A stretch of 7,485 bases of DNA from an uncultured Clostridia bacterium (GTDB lineage: Bacteria > Bacillota > Clostridia > Oscillospirales > UMGS1783), in the NCBI GenBank assembly GCA_937892635.1, contig CALBKB010000098.1:1-7485 (forward strand), read 5' to 3'. Below the pieces are notes generated by a model that was not told the DNA's origin, did no database searches, and was given only the letters and a program-made list of their open reading frames with translations. Below are positions 6,456-7,485 of the stretch, piece after piece. Position 1 is the stretch's first letter, and every line of letters begins with the position of its first letter. A program made the translations under genes and the position numbers.

Positions 6456-7475
6456 ATGGATTTTTCAACCTTCAAAGAACAATTGAAGACTTCTCCAGCT
6501 AGCGGTATTTATCTGTTTTCCGGCAGGGAAGACTATTTAAAAGGATACTATATCGATCAACTGATCCATGCGATACTGCCTGACGGAGACGACGGCCTTA
6601 ATTATATGCACGCCGACTATGCCCAGATTCGTCCTTTGGACATGACTGACTATATGCAGGCCCTTCCCGTCTTTTGCGAGCGAAAAATACTGCACATAAC
6701 CGCACTTGACACCGATTCTGCCCGCAAGGATATCAATGATGTTTTATCGACTCAAGCCAAAGATTTTCCTGATTATTTGGTGATTATTTTGGACCGCCAG
6801 ACAACCGACACACAAATTCGCTCCTCGGTTTTTGGCGATGTCAAAAAAACGGCATCCGATTACATCTATGAACTCACTATCAACGAGCAGGATACAAATA
6901 TGCTTAAACGCTGGATGACTCGTCACGCCAACGTCTATGGCAAAACACTCCCATCCCATGTAGCCGATCACTTATTGGCGGTTACTGACAATAACATGCT
7001 CTCACTGAGAAATGAGCTGCATAAAATTTGCACCTACGCACAGTTGGACACAGTAACAATTGAAGATATTAATGCCGTTTGTGTGCGCACCATCGATGCT
7101 CAGATCTATGAACTGGCCGACGCCATCGTTGCCGGTGATGCAAAAAAGTGCATGCTCTTTGCCGATGATCTTCTGGAAAAATTTCCTGATACCGTAGTCC
7201 TTGCCAGCATATATAATTGCTTTTCCCGCCTATATCGCGTGGCATTATGCAAAGAAAGAGGACTTTCCGGGCAAGAAATAGGGAAGAGGCTTGACATGAA
7301 ACCGGGAACGGTAAATAAGAACTTAAGAATCCTTCGCACCATGTCTTTGCATACCGTAAGACAACTGATCACGATATGCGCCGATGCCGACTTGGAGCTC
7401 AAGCGAGTTTCGCGGGATAAGCGTAAAAGCATGGATATCTTTTTTCTTCGCTTGATGGATCGTTGTTCTCATTAA
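6456..7475 (+). CDS. holA: DNA polymerase III subunit delta (clamp loader)
   Basis: HolA is the wrench subunit of the clamp loader. It binds and opens the sliding clamp so that the complex can place it on DNA. The 339 residues match the family's usual length of about 330-350. The N-terminal opening ASGIYLFSGREDYLK (15-29) is the degenerate P-loop-like start of the first AAA+ domain. The middle region has the NMLSLRNELHKICTYA block (180-195) followed by TIEDINAV. The C-terminal collar helices include DAQIYELADAIVAGDAKKC (214-232) and LSGQEIGKRLDMKPGTVNKNLRIL (270-293), close to family wording. The start lies three bases after comEC, with only a weak GGA (6447-6449) six bases upstream, which suggests translational coupling. 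The comEC-holA order is common in Bacillota and other bacteria. The stop codon falls ten bases before the window ends. Confidence 0.95.
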   Translation: MDFSTFKEQLKTSPASGIYLFSGREDYLKGYYIDQLIHAILPDGDDGLNYMHADYAQIRPLDMTDYMQALPVFCERKILHITALDTDSARKDINDVLSTQAKDFPDYLVIILDRQTTDTQIRSSVFGDVKKTASDYIYELTINEQDTNMLKRWMTRHANVYGKTLPSHVADHLLAVTDNNMLSLRNELHKICTYAQLDTVTIEDINAVCVRTIDAQIYELADAIVAGDAKKCMLFADDLLEKFPDTVVLASIYNCFSRLYRVALCKERGLSGQEIGKRLDMKPGTVNKNLRILRTMSLHTVRQLITICADADLELKRVSRDKRKSMDIFFLRLMDRCSH

Positions 7476-7485
7476 CCATTGTCAC

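Overview
The window is an ordinary-looking chromosomal housekeeping segment from a Bacillota (Gram-positive) genome, most likely of class Clostridia. Three things support this. The gene order queA-tgt-yajC-(TIGR04086-type membrane protein) is a Bacillota arrangement. The aspartate-semialdehyde dehydrogenase is of the archaeal/fungal-like type common in Clostridia rather than the Bacillus type. The Tgt sequence has clostridial-type wording such as GINQGS and MPSRNARHG. I cannot name a genus. No mobile element, CRISPR array, tRNA or rRNA is visible, and base composition looks even throughout.

Layout: the 5' part of asd runs leftwards off the edge (448-1). A 159-base divergent spacer follows, carrying two good sigma-A type promoters that point towards each other. 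Everything else is on the + strand: queA (608-1633) and tgt (1643-2773) as a tight pair, then a promoter and two tandem, clearly paralogous yajC genes (2837-3253, 3266-3694). A long hairpin terminator follows, whose T-tract runs straight into the start codon of a small four-helix membrane protein (3762-4166). Another promoter then leads to comEC (4248-6452), and three bases later holA (6456-7475) closes the window.

Functions: QueA and Tgt are successive steps of queuosine modification at the tRNA wobble base. Tgt inserts preQ1 and QueA adds the epoxycyclopentane ring, so their pairing suggests de novo preQ1 use rather than queuine salvage. The YajC pair belongs to the SecDF-YajC accessory part of the Sec translocon. 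ComEC is the membrane channel for single-stranded DNA uptake, and HolA is the clamp-loader delta subunit of DNA polymerase III.

Points worth a second look: the yajC duplication with oppositely charged tails; a ComEC whose C-terminal metallo-beta-lactamase-like domain has lost all its recognisable metal-binding motifs; the facing asd/queA promoters; the hairpin that both ends the yajC operon and buries the only ribosome-binding-like sequence of the next gene; and two smaller RNA-structure candidates inside tgt and comEC. I found no convincing wholly new system.
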